The position numbers were made by a program, and so were the translations under genes. Below, one piece after another: positions 25,020-64,000 of a stretch of DNA of 64,000 nucleotides. The notes beneath the pieces are model-generated. The model searched no databases and was not told the DNA's origin. It was given only the letters and a program-made list of their open reading frames with translations. Source of the stretch: Atopsyche davidsoni (Eukaryota > Arthropoda > Insecta > Trichoptera > Hydrobiosidae); NCBI GenBank assembly GCA_022113835.1, contig JAILWY010000016.1, positions 8,587,501 through 8,651,500 on the forward strand, read 5' to 3'. Each line of letters starts with the position of its first letter. Within the stretch, counting starts at the first letter, position 1.

Positions 25020-27540
25020 TCCGAAATGATTCCCCTATTTTGTAACTAGACTCTTGGTGTAACAAGTGGCTGGGATTATTTTGAATAGGTAAGTGAAACA
25101 ATAATAAAAAATGATAAAACATGTGTTCTGTAAATATATATTGGTTTTAATATGTCTTCTACTGAAATATACATATATGTACAATAAGCCCAAAATTTGA
25201 TAAAGATTTAGTGCAGGGCAGTACAAGATTTCCGAAATCTTTATTTTTGACTGATTTGAACAGAAAATATCCTATTGAATAAATCTGGTAACAAAGGTTA
25301 TAAAAATATTACATACATATGAATATACACTATCATTATTGTCGCATTTGCTCATCAAGAATTTTTGAGAACGAAAACTTTATTAAGAAACGTCAAGTTA
25401 ATTTTTTGAATGTTTGAATCAACCTAAAAAGCAATGCCAACAATGTAATATGTATAAAAATATATAGGTTTTTAATATTTGGCATTAAGTAATTTCTTAT
25501 ATAATATCTCATTCATATTTTTAAAAGTAATTTTTTTCCCCTTAACTCAAGAGTAATGTATTAAACGTATTTTTTAAATTTGATCACTACTTGGAGTACT
25601 TAGAATTGGCCAAACACTATGGCACTGTTTCAGGCACAAGTAACTTTAAAACTCGATCAAATTAAAATCATGAAAATTAACTTTTTTGAAATCAAATATG
25701 GACCCTTTTAATAAAACAAGCATTAACCTAATGCAGACATTGTCTAAGTGATGCAAATAAAAAAGTACAAAAATATTTCTTAAAATTATGGTACAAATAT
25801 TAAAACGAAGCCATCAATGTGTGAGACACATTCGAAATTACACAAACCGTGAGATGAAATATTATATGATAGTATTTAATACATATTTCTATCCACAGTT
25901 TAACCGATCTCCCTTAAATAGAAATAAAAATCATTTAAGATGTAAACCAATCATGACCAGAATAATATGATATATTTTATATTTAGGTAAAAGGTGCCAA
26001 AATAGATTTCCAAAAGAATAATGGTCAAGTTCTTCCAGAAAATGGCAACATTAGGATTTATATATTTTTTATCACAATATTAAATTTAAAATTGTTTATG
26101 AGCCTCTTTAAACATAGTAGCTGTAGTAGCTGCAGAGCACGCCTACATTGACTAAATATATAAAATGTGGTATACACCTGTGATTGCTAAAAATAAAAAC
26201 CCACTGAAGTGCAAAACTGCAAACTCATGAAAAAATATGTATAAATCTACAATTTTTCACGATTTAACTATATTGATATAATTAAAATTTTCCAATCATC
26301 TTCACTTACCAAAAATGCATATATATTTTATTTTCTAAACGAATAGCAAAATTATCATAAGTCAATTTTGCTTCTTTGAAGACTTCCTCGAGAAAAGAGC
26401 TTTGCGATATAATTCTTTACATTTGGTGAGAGTATAAATTACTTATAGTCTTAATAAACAAGGTAAAGGAGCTTACATTTAAAGGTAACATTCAAATTAA
26501 TGAATTTATTTTTCTGGCATTCCCGTCACCTTTTAATAGGGAATTGCAACATCTCAAGATAAATAACAACTATGAAAAGATCAGGCAGATCAAGATCAAA
26601 GCCATACTTTTAAAAAGTATTAGATGATTCAACTGGTGTATTTCTAAATACGGTAAGTTTTTTAGTCAAAAATATCTTTAGCCCAAGTGCGTCGATGCCC
26701 TATAGAAGAAACCAGATGTATAAGTACAGGATGACAGACTCCTGAGATGGTGGGCATTTTAATATATAAATCTACTTGCTTATCTGCACCTAATTATCAT
26801 CGTGTCCCATCATCTGAAAATCAATAGAAAAAAGGTGTTAATTTGGTGAAACTAAAAATGAAAATTAATCTTTATCCATATTTAAATATAAACAGAACTA
26901 AATAAAAAACCCCGACAAAAGTGCAAGATTTAATTTTGTGAAGAAACATGTAATTCATCTAAAAAGTACCGATATATTTATGTAGATAAATCTTTTGTAC
27001 ATTTACACATTCCACCATAAATGGCACAAAACGCTCAGCTGCTTCTTTTTTGACAACATATTTGCACAATTATAGCTTAATTTCACTAAATACATGGAAT
27101 CTCTGCCAATAATCGACTGTTGATTAAATGCATGGGTTTACACAATACTTCAAAGAGTTGAAATGTTAATTTGCAGTTCAATTAATCAACTCTAGTCGCC
27201 ACAATTAGTGGCCAATTTTTTTCTCTCTTGACAAACTTAGTCTTGTGATTTGCCACTGTTTGACTTATATTTTGAAGCTTTGTTAAATTTTACGAAGATA
27301 TATGAGCAAAAGCTGATTGCCAAGCTTAAGGCGTAGGATTCGATGTGTTATTGGTGATCTTGAACACCCGATATTATGGAAATATTATCAAAAGAGAAAT
27401 GCATTTCAGTCACGTTTTTGTATACAATCAATAGTAGAATATATACTTTCTTTTATAAAATATTAGCACTTTTTTAATAAAATTATGCAAACAAAATTGT
27501 TTTAATAACCCAAATTAGGATACTTTAGAGAGCCCGTAAA
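25020..27540. other. AT-rich spacer, no gene seen
   Basis: I find nothing coding here. Near 26812 the - strand shows a plausible acceptor (TTGATTTTCAG) followed by a short open piece of eight codons. This could be a spliced 3'UTR segment of the aldehyde dehydrogenase gene, but I cannot support it. Confidence 0.4.
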
Positions 27541-27560
27541 TAACTGAGAGTCAAAATTAG

Positions 27561-27870
27561 CACGTTGACTGCCACGGCAATTTTCAGAAATCTGGCCTAA
27601 AATGACAACTAAACAAGGACGAGATAACTCGTAGTTGGCGTCCTAGAAAAGAACGCAATCTACGAGTTATCTCCTAGTCAACGTGTTAATAAATTTTCTG
27701 TTCATGCAAGCCAGCATTGATTTTTTGTTCTTTTCCCAAAAGCTATCTATCGATATTAGCACCGATATATTGCACAAAAATGGCAAGTAAACAAGAACGA
27801 GATAACTCTTAGTTGGCGTCCTAGAAAAGAATGCAATCTACGAGTTATCTCGTAGTTGGCAGTCAACGTT
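27561..27870. mobile_element. Non-autonomous TTAA-type (piggyBac-like) element, tandem or nested
   Basis: The left end CACGTTGACTGCCA (27561) and right end TGGCAGTCAACGTT (27857-27870) are inverted repeats. The right end abuts TTAA (27871-27874); the left abuts TTAG, one base off. An internal end GTCAACGTG at 27677-27685 is also followed by TTAA. The interior carries two copies, about 170 bp apart, of a block with GAGATAACTC, TTGGCGTCCTAGAAAAGAA and ACGAGTTATCTC. Each block is itself foldback. No transposase is encoded, so it would depend on one supplied elsewhere. Confidence 0.65.
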
Positions 27871-27899
27871 TTAAAATATGGAAACATTTCTAGATTAGA

Positions 27900-30860
27900 T
27901 ATACTTTTATAACATCTACATCTGATAGCCGAGATTCCTGTTTGAAGTAACAGTTCAAAGGGTAAGTGGATTAATTTAATACTATAAGTTTTGTTTATAT
28001 TTATGTGTTTTTGAAGTTTGTTGCTTTTGAAGTACTTTCACACAAAAAGCAATAATATTTATGAAATATAAAATTGAAAGTTGGGAACTTCATACAAGTA
28101 TATTTTTAATACAATGTTTGTGACTGGGTTTATGTGTTCAGACAATAACACAAAACTGTCTGATGTCTATTGTATAAATGAAGCTATAAAAAAAACTTCA
28201 ATGGTATTTTAAAGTTCATAAACGGTTTCAAACTTCTTTTAGACTACTAATATAGAGTTTATACTATCTATAAAGATATCATTGAAATAAGGTTAACAAT
28301 AACTTTGTAACATAAATTAGTAAAAGTAGCAATCTATTATTGTAAATAATATTTTTTTTTTAGTTCAAATTGATATCTTTAAAATAATTATCTCAAATTT
28401 TAGAAGAAGACATCTATATATTTTTTTCTAAAGCTGCATTAGATCAATGAAAGAATATAAATACATTGTAATAAATTATAATAAAAACTTGTTATTTAAC
28501 ATATTCAAAGGTGAGTTCTAACCTGAGCAAACAGTGTAAGTGATGGAAACAACCAACATATATTAAATTAAAATCAAGGATTGTTCACTTAATACAATAA
28601 AATTCTGATTTAAAACCATATTGCTCTTATTGGTGAAAACACAACTTTAACAGAATTAGAAAAAAGTTATATTCTAATACAAAAATCAAAAGTTATATTG
28701 TATTAATAGATACATGTGATATTTTAAAAATGAAGAATATTGATTCTCAAGCAGCACATTCAACAACAGTTCAACTGGGTTAATTTTATATTCTGTGAAG
28801 TGATCAAAATAAATCATTCACAATATAAACTTCAAGTGGAAGTTGCACATCTGTCATTTTTCCAGATGGATAACAGGTTTTTTGTTCGGTGATAAGGACT
28901 TCAAGTGTTCTAGATGAAGTCTACATAAAACCAAAACAGCAAAGCACAAAATTTACTGATTAATGAATAGTTTCTGAGCAAAGCACAACTTGCTTGCCAA
29001 TTCAATACAAATTCTATTATAGATATACCAAGGCCATGAACCCACCAGTTTTACAACTGTGGAATTGGTAAATTGCTGACTTCAAGCACTAACATTACCA
29101 ATTATTAATTTGTTTTCATCAAGATCAATAATTGCAGTTAAATTGTTGATGGATGAGATTTTTAAAAAGAAGAAACAACTTGCCAGCCACAATACCAACG
29201 GATAGGAATGTATAATGAGTAAAAAAATAAATTGGTAAAAAATTTTGTCAAAATATTATTGTTGTCATTAAAAGTTAGTTGAGGAATGTTTGACTGTAAA
29301 AAAATTCTAGTGGCAATTGAGTTGTCTATTCTTTTCAAGTTGATATTTGTATCTTATAAGTAAAAATAATATATTTAAAATGATAAGAAAATATAAATAT
29401 ATTAATTTTAAAAAAAATTATCTATGTATTGCAATACAAAAATCAAATTAAAAATACATAAGATAAACCTGAATAAGAGATTGGCCTAATCTACAAGGTA
29501 TAATAAAAACACATATTTCTTTTAAAATATTTTAATACAATAATACTTTTAAAAAAAACTTTCCTTTTTAATAGATATTACTGAATATATTTTTATAAAG
29601 TTGAAGATTTTAAATATTGTGCTGGACTACTAAAGACAAGTTAAATCGAGACATAATTTGACATGAAAATATAACAATCCAAATGAGAAGCGAGTATTAA
29701 AATAATATAGTTTTATTTAAATGATTCAAAAAATGTTTTATGAATTTAAATAAATTGATAAATAATATTCTTAGGCACAAAAAAATATCTTCCCTTCAGT
29801 AGTAGTATGTATTCATTATACTTCAGAAAATAGAGTAGTATTAAATGCAGAACTGTCTTGACTAAATATTATCACATAAATTAGTTATAAACTGTCTCGT
29901 TTAAATTAATCAAAAACTACACATGTGTATAAAAATACAATTCAATTATAACTTGATTTCTATATAATATTAAAAATGCTGCATAACTAAAAAAAATTGT
30001 GCAAAATCCAAAAAGAAAACAATTATATCATATAATCTTAAAATATTGCAAATATTAATAGCACTTTCAAGTCTATATGTTACGTAATACACTAAAATAA
30101 TAACATGAAAATAAATCCCATCTAAATTGAATTCCTAAGGTACATAATAATTAATTAGTTAAAAAACAAATAAAAATGTGACATGAAAGGTATTTTAATA
30201 TTTAAAAACAAAAGTGGATGGTGCAAGCTTTTTGATATTTTTTTTACATTTTAAATTAATTTAATTATGAGTATTATTTCTTTAGACTTGAATAATGTGC
30301 ACATGTTTTTATTAAAATTACACATTTAAAAATTATATTACTAAATAATTTTATACCAGAATATTTTTACAGTATTTGCCTATTGATTTCATAGCAGAAT
30401 TATAATAGTTGGTGACAAAACATTCTAGCAATAAAGTTTTGAACAAAAATTGGCAGAAATATAAAATTTTAAAATGCTATTAATGCAATATCAACTTATA
30501 TAATATATTCCCTTTTCCACTTATAAAACTAAAGTACTCTTATAATGTGCGTATTTCTTTTGTCTTATTTAAAAACCAAAAGGGCTTCACATAGCTGTTA
30601 TTAATTAACTAGAAATGTTGCCCGTCACAGAATGACGTTTTCGGAGGCATTTTAAGTTATTAATGATGTGATTAATAATTTCTAACGTAATTTCGATAAA
30701 AAAAATAAAATTGGTACTTGTGTCAAGCTGACGTAAGCTGAAAATTTCTAAAAAGCATCAAAATTTGTTTTTTTGTAAAAGTACTAAATTTGAAATTCTC
30801 GCGGTGAACAACAAAATCCTATAATTCGTACCTATTGAAACTCGCTAAAGCATATTTTAT
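27900..30860. other. AT-rich spacer or long 3' region of the aldehyde dehydrogenase gene
   Basis: No coding exon is supportable. This is DNA downstream of the ALDH3 stop on the - strand and may partly be alternative 3'UTR. It is AT-rich throughout. Confidence 0.4.
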
Positions 30861-30863
30861 AGT

Positions 30864-30869
30864 TTTATT
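30864..30869 (-). terminator. Candidate polyadenylation signal of ALDH3
   Basis: On the - strand this reads AATAAA, about 213 bp past the stop at 31084-31082. In such AT-rich DNA the motif is common, so it is only the nearest plausible choice. Confidence 0.4.
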
Positions 30870-31081
30870 AAATTAGTTTGCGAATAAAAATATTATCCTA
30901 TCGTCTTGAAATTCGGCACATAGCTGTGGAAAAATTTACTAAGCTTACATGCAAAAAATCAGCATTGTATCTTTTAAGATATTCTATAGAGAACCAAAAA
31001 ATGAAACATACACACACACAATGGCTATTATAATAGTAAAAGATAGACCTGCTCGAGAAACCCATGGCACACATTGCCAGT

Positions 31082-59633
<28,552 letters not shown>

Positions 59634-59900
59634 TTTACTTATTTCGCCAAGCGCACACCAATATTTCAATATCTAAACACGAGATAAAAATAAAAACCGG
59701 CGGACTGTGCCTGACGGACTCCTCCACATGCACTTACGTCAATTTACTAATTGAAATTGGTTATAATAACAGAAATAGACCGTCTCATCTCCTCCCTTTC
59801 AAAACAAGCACGATTCACGTAGTTACGTTTGCTGTCACAAGATCGCGCTGCTCTCAGTACTGTCGGTAAAGCAGATATTCAGCCTCACTGCTGGTAAAAC
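59634..59900 (-). promoter_or_regulatory. Probable ALDH3 5'UTR and promoter region
   Basis: This less AT-rich stretch lies immediately upstream of the ATG at 59633. It contains a CRE-like TGACGTAA on the - strand (about 59739-59732) and several CAGT initiator-like sites. No clear TATA box is seen, so the start site cannot be placed. Confidence 0.4.
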
Positions 59901-62900
59901 AGCGTGCCGCGCCGGTAATAAACAACTAAACATAGGCATTTATAGAAATCAGTGAAAATATAGATTTCCATCGATTGCCGCCCAACGCTCAAAAAAGGGT
60001 TTTTATACATATTAAAATGTAAAAAAATATTATAACTCAATAACCCACAACTGCGCGCAATCGTGCACCGTAAAGTAAGCATAGCCCTGACAACTGTTTT
60101 TAATTAACATAAAATTAAATAAAGAATCTTGAATTTTTTTATAGATATACTGCGGGAAAAATCTATTTTGTTTTCGTGTTATTTCAAATATAAATGCAAA
60201 CTAGGTTCGTTTAAACTAATATTGGAGCTGTGTGTTTTAATATTTATTAAAAATACACGGTTGACGTTCTCATTATTAAAACCTATATCTACGAATTATG
60301 AAAAAAAAAAAATATTCTAACAGTTAAACTAACTATAACAATTGTTTTTACTTATTGGTAACTTGTTTATTGAAAAACGATGAAAATACATAATTATTCA
60401 CTTCCTTTCCCCAGTGCAAGGTAGTTATTGCAGAACTGCAGTGATAGGCCGTGCCTACCTGCCGGCGAACACTCTCTTTCACTTTCCTTGTTTAATCATC
60501 ATACCTTGGATATAATCGCGGTTTGCTGTCGATCTATCGTGCTCATGTTTTCTTTCGTGCTGCCTATGAGCAATGATGCATATAAAATATTTATCAAAAT
60601 TCTGATGTGAATATATATAATTCAATTTGATTTGCACAAAATGAACAAGGAATTAAAAAATTACAACAAAAACTCAATATTCAAACAAATCTTAAATTGA
60701 GGTTTGATTATGCAACATATATACAAGTCGCTTTTTTTTACTAGAAAATGCAATTTCAGTACATAAAATATTCACTAAAATATTTTTATTACAATTCACA
60801 CTTTGCTCATTATATACACAGAGACATAACTAATCATTTATAATTATAAAATAATGTTTATCTGAAAACATACAGACAAAAAATCCGGTTAGCAATCATT
60901 GGTGATAGTGTTGTGTGCCCCTCTCAGAATGCCACTTGCTTGACAGGTTACTCCGCGGATGCACTGGACTCCCTCTCGAACCAATACTTGATTATGAAGT
61001 TTATTTAATATATATGTATATCAAATTAATTACAACGAATAATCCATCCCGAGAGCATAGCTCGCTCCTCGGTGGACTTTGAAAAGAGAAAGATTAAAGA
61101 GACCCGAGGCTCGAGAGTCAGGGCTCCGGCGGCATCGGCCGATGTTTATCGAATGATTATATTTTATTTAGAGAAAATAACAGTTACATTTTGGGAAGGA
61201 ATGTCAAAAGAAAAACCCAAGGTTTGTAGACATGGGGTAGATACAATAGAATATCAGATGGCATTTTAAATAGGTCTCTTTCCTGGCCTTCCGAGGAAGA
61301 GCACCTTATAATTTAATACAATTGTAACTAAAAGCTTCTGGGAAAACAGTATTATAACATGCAGGTTGGTATTTAAGAGTAGTAGAGAATAAATTATCCT
61401 CTCGTAAAGTCGTAAAGGCAGAAGTTGAATAAATTGTTGCATAACATGTCATTATAATTTCTCACACAACAGTTTCTCATTTTCCCTCAAATTATGATGT
61501 TAACACGGAGGAAAGATGCTTGCCTTATTCTTCATATTCCAGACTTGCTCTGTTAATTGGGCTTATTCGCTCTGTACTTGACTTCGATAGACAGAGACCC
61601 TTTACGTTGGCAAAGGGCGCTCATTGCTACTAAGAGCTTAACACCTACAAATATCAAGACTATAATTGATATTTTTAAAAATATCAACGATACAGCTATA
61701 ATTATACAAATCAGCCAATGCAGATCGACCAGGTAGGAGAAAAGCGGCACTTCCCAAAGTAGTTTGATGAATCTGATCATCTCTTCAATACGCCTGCTAA
61801 CCGAATTGATTTATCCATGAAAATACTAGATAAATAGCATATTTTTAACTTTGAAACAAGGTAAAGTATAAAAAAATAAAATATTTAAAAAAACCATAAA
61901 TTAAGACAAACGCGTTACACACGTACAAACATGACATTTTTTGTCCCCATTCAGACTGTCCACACTGCAAGTGTAACAAATTACCGAGCCTAATGTGTAA
62001 AGTACGGCGACTCGCATGCAGACATACTATTATATTCAAGGACGTGTCGAAATTCTTGCCAGAGTCAAATACATGCCACATAATTGACGCGGGTCGAAGT
62101 AGGTAGATGCAGCATGTTTCTGCTATTAAATTGAAATCACAATAAAAGTAATTTTATCAAATTTTCACCGCAAAAAGCGTCAGTGGTACTTAATAGAACA
62201 CGGGAAGACAAGCATTATAAGCATAATAAGAATCAAACACACTAAAGAACGTGGCTTGTACTGATGGTTATGCGTTTTCTCATCTAAGAGCGCAAGCCGA
62301 TAATAATATACGTAACATAAAAATATCATAAATTCATATTTTTACAGTAATATAAAAATATAAAAATATGATATATGGTGAAACATGAGCATATATAATA
62401 CATCATAAACGTCAACTGTCTAGATATCCTTGATTTTATATTCCATCTGATCATATGGGTTTTTAATTCGTTCGTGCTTTATAGCAGAGTAAAATCAATC
62501 AAGACAAGAGAATTTTAATTGAATTTTTAATCAATACATTGTCTTGTAATACGATTTGTACTGGGATTTCATTTATAGGCTAAAATTGTTACTTCTTAAA
62601 GTTTCTTTCACTCAAGTGCGTAAAGGGCTATTCTATGTTTTGATACTATATAAATCCGATATTAGTGTCTAAGATCCATGCCGAAACAAGCCAATGTATT
62701 AAATTGCTTTAAAAAAAAACCAATACGAGTTTTTAATTCGACATTGAAATGAAAAAAAAGGGTTAAAATTATTACCTTGTGTTAAATCCATCACTTGTTT
62801 TTTTAAATTTAAATAAGTATGTGATATATCCTTGGTAAGAATATAACAACATCATAATGCTAAGAAAAACGTCCAATCGCTATTGCCGCTTTAAACAAAA

Positions 62901-64000
62901 ACTAGTAGAAAAAGTTAAATTGTGAGATTCATGAATAAAAAAATATCATTAATAATAATAGTGGTCATCACTCATTAATATAAAAAAAGTATTGTATTTT
63001 ATAGCGGATTAATGTGGGATGACCACGCGTTCTCTTTTCCCTGTGCTGAGAAAAGAGGACCACAATTTCCCATCAGCAAGGTTTTATATTATAAATATAT
63101 TATAAAATATCCATGTAATCATTTTATACTAACTGGTAGATTTCAATGTTACATGTTTCGATTACAATTAATACCTATCGGAGAATAGTTCGAAATAAGA
63201 TATAATCTACATATTATTTATTTGTGTAATACCGATGATTATTATTAGATTTTAAATCAATTAATATATGAAACGAGAAGAATCCTTTGAAAATGTTGCT
63301 ACATAGATGGATCTAACAGTCCGTGGCTCCTGCGGTCCGGTGTACTATTCAATTTAATCATTGTGACACCGAAACTGAGCGAGAATTTAAATCATATAAT
63401 CAATACAACTGTGGAACCATTTTTTTGGATTGCGTAATGTCAAATTAGCAATATTTTATCATGAAACATTACTCAACGGGTTGTAAAAATAGTCACAATG
63501 TTAAAAATTAATTATTAAAAAAAAATTATCTGTGATTTCCTCGTTGGAAAATAAAGCAAATAACAGAGACTTAACATGTTGTACAGTTGCAATTATTATT
63601 AACTGCTTCTAAACGCTTAATCAACTGCCTCTCTTCCGTATATATTACCTCCTCCGCGATTCTTAGAAAATAGACTGATTTCTGAGTCAGCAAGTTTTAC
63701 TGATTCGAAGTGGTCAATCGATCATAAGAGCTGTTAGTAAAGATAAGACATAATGCTGCACTCGTAATGTCGAGAAACTTCATATGATTTAACACTACTC
63801 GCTTATGCGAGACAAACAGTTTACGAATCCGAAGTAAGGTACAGCAAGTCTGCTATCAAAATTAACTTTTATAAACCATTAATTTATCTAATTATATTAA
63901 ACAAACGTCTTCTTATCGTGCTATTTGCATGAATTAACATTGATACTTAAAAAAAACCTTGATACTAATTGGAAATAATTGATCTTTCAACATGATTACT
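59901..64000. other. Spacer upstream of ALDH3
   Basis: AT-rich with two GC-richer patches (60420-60560 and 60900-61320) that I cannot assign. One weak reading frame (61553-61780) is listed separately. Nothing else is supportable. Confidence 0.5.
61553..61780 (-). CDS. Hypothetical small membrane protein frame or first exon
   Basis: The frame of 75 codons starts MIRFIKLLWEVPLFSYLVDL. It has a long hydrophobic stretch (LICIIIAVSLIFLKISIIVL and on to VGVKLLVAM), then a basic, polar tail. Composition is less AT-biased than most chance frames here. An N-terminal anchor followed by CQRK could be the first exon of a membrane-anchored enzyme such as a short-chain dehydrogenase; a GTAAAG donor-like site lies after the Cys-Gln codons. 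I found no matching second exon, so this is a weak call. Confidence 0.2.
   Translation of the reverse strand: MIRFIKLLWEVPLFSYLVDLHWLICIIIAVSLIFLKISIIVLIFVGVKLLVAMSALCQRKGSLSIEVKYRANKPN

Noticed and set aside
61072..61269. 65-codon + strand frame near 61.1 kb
   Set aside because: No motif and no splice or promoter context; it lies in an unassigned GC-richer patch.

Overview
The window looks like nuclear DNA of a moth or butterfly (Lepidoptera). It is very AT-rich, with small GC-richer exons, insect-type TATA/initiator promoters, GT-AG introns, many short inverted-repeat elements and a piggyBac-like transposon. Species cannot be named from the sequence alone. Everything here rests on reading exons, splice sites and family motifs by eye; no search was run.

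Two chemosensory protein (CSP, OS-D family) genes lie convergently in the first 17 kb. CSP-A is on the + strand: promoter at about 5033, a non-coding first exon, a 2.7 kb 5'UTR intron, and one uninterrupted coding exon at 7813-8181. CSP-B is on the - strand: promoter at about 16791, a non-coding first exon, a probable 1.7 kb 5'UTR intron, and two coding exons at 14976-14784 and 13613-13429. CSP-B keeps the conserved CSP coding intron and CSP-A does not. Both encode small secreted proteins with the C-X6-C-X18-C-X2-C pattern.

From about 17 to 31 kb there is AT-rich spacer with repeats: a divergent triple tandem repeat at 18.8-19.4 kb, an inserted element flanked by a 15-bp direct repeat at 24.9 kb, a TTAA-type element at 27.6 kb, and one unexplained exon-like block at 24.3-24.5 kb.

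From 59.6 down to 31.1 kb the - strand carries one large gene for a class 3 fatty aldehyde dehydrogenase (ALDH3/FALDH). I could assemble it end to end: ten exons in any one mRNA, 515 residues, all phases agreeing, with active-site Asn125, Glu220 and Cys254 and a C-terminal membrane anchor. The eighth exon exists in two homologous, equal-length, phase-matched versions (8a and 8b), which predicts mutually exclusive splicing. A degenerate 2.2 kb piggyBac-like element sits in the intron just upstream of 8a. A possible internal promoter at 41.8 kb would give a shorter N-terminus. The first two introns (10 and 9 kb) are rich in small foldback elements and contain a 175-bp perfect palindrome.

The last 4.4 kb (59.6-64 kb) holds the probable ALDH promoter and spacer, plus one weak candidate membrane-protein reading frame. 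A functional link between the CSPs (small hydrophobic ligand carriers) and the fatty aldehyde dehydrogenase is conceivable, but nothing here beyond adjacency supports it.
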